From Nitrososphaerota archaeon (GTDB taxonomy: Archaea; Thermoproteota; EX4484-205; JAAOZO01): 34,499 nucleotides of DNA. Location: positions 1 to 34,499 of the forward strand of contig JAAOZO010000213.1 in NCBI GenBank assembly GCA_011605715.1, given 5' to 3'. The first letter of the stretch is position 1, and the number at the start of each line of letters is the position of its first letter. Position numbers and translations under genes: made by a program. Positions 32,845 through 34,499 of this stretch are shown here, in pieces. Under the pieces are notes generated by a model, which saw only the letters and a list, made by a program, of their open reading frames with translations, did no database searches and had not been told where the DNA came from.

Positions 32845-34194
32845 TTAAAGTTGTCTGTATGCATCTAAAGCTGCCATTATAACCGGATTTACTGCAGGAG
32901 ATGCAGATAACTTCGGATGACCTCCATACTGCATTGTAATAATCTCATCGATTTTCATCTTGTTCTGAATAGCTATTGCAATAGCGTTAATAAGTTCTGC
33001 AACTTCATCGCATGCACAAGATGCTTGTGCTCCAATAAGGGTTCCATCTTTTAGAAATATTAGTTTTAATTCTGTTTCGCTTGCGCCAGGTAAGTTTGCA
33101 GGATGTCTATTAACAACTTTTGACCTTCCAACAACGTATTCAACGTTCTCTTTCTTAGCTAAGCTTTCAGTAACACCAACGCACGCTAATGCTAGGTCTC
33201 CAATCCTTGTTGAAAAGACTCCAATTTGACCGCTTATCCTTTTACTCACCTTTGCACCATACAAACTCATAACAGCGACTCTTGCTTCTTGGCAGGCAAT
33301 CGAAGCTAGCATAATTGACGTGGGCTTTCCAAAGAGAAAGTGTCTTTTTTCAGTCATATCGCCAACTGCAAATATATTAGGATCGTTTGTTCTCATGAAC
33401 TCGTCAACAAGAACACCATAGTCTCCTATTCTTAAACCAATTTTTTTAGCTAGCTCTATGTTTGGACGATAACCAATTGAGACAACAACTACATCTGCAG
33501 GTATTTTCTCCCCATTTTCAAGTTCTACTCCTTCCGCTTTTTCTTTGCCATAAATCTTTTTTACCGTTCTACCTGTTATTATTTTTATTCCCCTTTGTTT
33601 TAGCTTCTCTTCTGCCTTAATTGCAAATTCTTCATCAAAGTTTAAAAGTAAGCAATGTGGAAGCATCTCTACTATTGTTATATCTTTTTTAATATTTGAC
33701 AAATCATCTGCAAGCTCTACTCCTATAAACCCACCACCAACTATGACAATCTTATTTGCGCTTCGTAATGCTCTCTGCAAAACTTCAACTTCTTCATATC
33801 TCTTATAAACTTCAAATACGTTATTTAAGTTTGTACCTTCTATTGAAGATGGAACAAAAGGCAAAGAGCCAGTAGCTAAAATTAGTTTTTCATATTCATA
33901 AGAGTTCCCGGAAGCAGTAATAACCTTTTTACTATTTCTATCAACATCAACGACGTTATCAATTACAACTTTTACTCCTTGATTGGTTAGAAGCGTATAT
34001 GGCATTAAATCTTTATCACAACTTTCTAGCGTAGCTGCTAAGTATGGTATCGCGCAGGGTACGAGTGTTTTACCTTCACTCTTTATAAGAAGAATGGCTT
34101 TATCTTTGTAAAGCATTTTAGCTGTAAGTGCAGCTGTAAATCCACTTGCACTTCCGCCAATGATCACCATATCATACTTATTTTGGTTTTCCAT
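32845..34194 (-). CDS. CoA-disulfide reductase / NADH oxidase-type flavoprotein
   Basis: This 449-residue pyridine nucleotide-disulfide oxidoreductase has a single redox cysteine, Cys47 in LVPCAIPYL, as in the CoADR/NOX group, rather than the CxxxxC of lipoamide reductases. FAD binding is in MVIIGGSASGFTAALTAK, the NAD(P)-binding GGGFIGVELAD near 160, and the second FAD motif IFAVGDMTE near 290. The dimerisation domain ends in GGHPKLSASPAVNPVI. Possible activities are CoA-disulfide reduction, NADH oxidase or sulfur reduction; the sequence alone does not decide. ATG 34194 lies 27 nt from the centre of a TATA box. An AT-rich tract with CTTTTTATTTTTTAG on the minus strand (32828-32842) follows the stop and may terminate it. 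Confidence 0.85.
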   Translation of the reverse strand: MENQNKYDMVIIGGSASGFTAALTAKMLYKDKAILLIKSEGKTLVPCAIPYLAATLESCDKDLMPYTLLTNQGVKVVIDNVVDVDRNSKKVITASGNSYEYEKLILATGSLPFVPSSIEGTNLNNVFEVYKRYEEVEVLQRALRSANKIVIVGGGFIGVELADDLSNIKKDITIVEMLPHCLLLNFDEEFAIKAEEKLKQRGIKIITGRTVKKIYGKEKAEGVELENGEKIPADVVVVSIGYRPNIELAKKIGLRIGDYGVLVDEFMRTNDPNIFAVGDMTEKRHFLFGKPTSIMLASIACQEARVAVMSLYGAKVSKRISGQIGVFSTRIGDLALACVGVTESLAKKENVEYVVGRSKVVNRHPANLPGASETELKLIFLKDGTLIGAQASCACDEVAELINAIAIAIQNKMKIDEIITMQYGGHPKLSASPAVNPVIMAALDAYRQL

Positions 34195-34216
34195 GACTTT
34201 TCAGCACCCTGCTTGT

Positions 34217-34226
34217 AATATTTAAG
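34217..34226 (-). promoter_or_regulatory. TATA box of the flavoprotein gene
   Basis: On the minus strand this reads CTTAAATATT, centred about 27 nt upstream of ATG 34194. It indicates leaderless transcription independent of deoC. Confidence 0.55.
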
Positions 34227-34296
34227 TTTTTCACCTGCTTTTTGCTCTTATTTCCAAATATCTCTTCTTGTAAAAAAACTTTCTGGAATTGGAACC

Positions 34297-34326
34297 AAAA
34301 CAAAAAAATAAATCGTTAGACAACGA
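34297..34326 (-). terminator. Hairpin plus T-run terminator after deoC
   Basis: On the minus strand TCGTT-GTCT-AACGA (34326-34313) forms a perfect 5-bp stem. It is followed by a T-rich run, TTTATTTTTTTGTTTT (34312-34297), about 30 nt after the deoC stop. It resembles an intrinsic terminator, although the stem is short. Confidence 0.5.
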
Positions 34327-34354
34327 ATATACTAATATTCTACTTTTATGCGCT

Positions 34355-34498
34355 TTACTTGAGCTTCTTTAAAGCGTTGATTAATGCTTGCGACCTTGAA
34401 CCAAATCTTGTTGCACCAGCCTCATACAGTTTTAGCAAGTCTTCAAGATAGTTTACTGAGCCAGAAGCCTTGACCTTTATATCTTTTCCTACAGTATC
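34355..34498 (-). CDS. deoC: Deoxyribose-phosphate aldolase, C-terminal fragment (cut by window end)
   Basis: The last 47 codons of a minus-strand gene are visible, ending at TAA 34355-34357; the rest lies beyond the window. The fragment reads [20 protein letters not shown] and then [19 protein letters not shown]. This matches the end of class I DeoC: VKASGG with the second active-site lysine (proton relay), then the phosphate-binding EAGATRxGtS loop. DeoC cleaves deoxyribose 5-phosphate to glyceraldehyde 3-phosphate and acetaldehyde. A related class I aldolase is possible, but the spacing favours DeoC. Confidence 0.75.
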   Translation of the reverse strand, partial: DTVGKDIKVKASGSVNYLEDLLKLYEAGATRFGSRSQALINALKKLK

Positions 34499-34499
34499 A

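Noticed and set aside
1..34499. tRNA, rRNA, CRISPR array, riboswitch
   Set aside because: Intergenic regions were read for TPsiC-like boxes, regular repeats and known riboswitch cores; none was convincing. A tRNAscan or Infernal run would settle this.

Overview
The window looks like a chromosomal segment of an AT-rich archaeon. Many genes have a TATA-like box centred 24-28 nt upstream of the chosen start codon and no room for a Shine-Dalgarno site, which is the leaderless arrangement common in Thermoproteota and Thermoplasmata. The gene content is archaeal too: an aKMT-like protein-lysine methyltransferase, DUF47 (PhoU-like) plus PiT, COG1361-type surface proteins with ABC transporters, a NosD-like beta-helix protein, and GTG/TTG starts. 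I cannot name the genus. No tRNA, rRNA, CRISPR array or intact insertion sequence was recognised.

Layout. Bases 1-372 hold the broken C-terminal end of an IS605-type TnpB, which runs into the 3' end of a small GNAT acetyltransferase gene. Next come a 5-formyl-THF cyclo-ligase-like gene, a glycerophosphodiesterase, a 371-bp gap with a 46-bp imperfect palindrome, and an unassigned P-loop ATPase whose promoter sits in nested inverted repeats. An ABC export-type operon follows (ATPase, secreted COG1361/CARDB-like protein, FtsX/MacB-like permease). From 7.4 to 16.4 kb are housekeeping and transport genes: thiI, an ATP-grasp ligase, the DUF47-PiT phosphate pair, a winged-helix-like orphan, an M42 aminopeptidase, a lysine methyltransferase, thioredoxin reductase, an ECF S component and an RNase Z-like hydrolase. 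From 16.5 to 23.3 kb lie an aldo/keto reductase, a beta-helix surface protein, an MFS transporter followed by a frameshifted remnant, a fucose/arabinose isomerase-family enzyme and larC.

A compact eight-gene histidine operon (23.5-30.3 kb) has the order hisG-D-C-B-H-A-F-I, the same as in E. coli. Its last gene is the main surprise. HisI is followed in one reading frame by a complete purine-type phosphoribosyltransferase domain, where many organisms have HisE. No hisE and no recognisable histidinol-phosphate phosphatase occur in the window. The operon is followed by a leaderless GH38 alpha-mannosidase, a CoA-disulfide-reductase/NADH-oxidase-type flavoprotein and the 3' end of deoC.

The points most worth a second look are the HisI-PRTase fusion, the TnpB remnant that supplies the end of the GNAT gene, the decayed frame behind the MFS gene, two overlapping mini-ORFs in the hisG leader, and two promoter-embedded palindromes.
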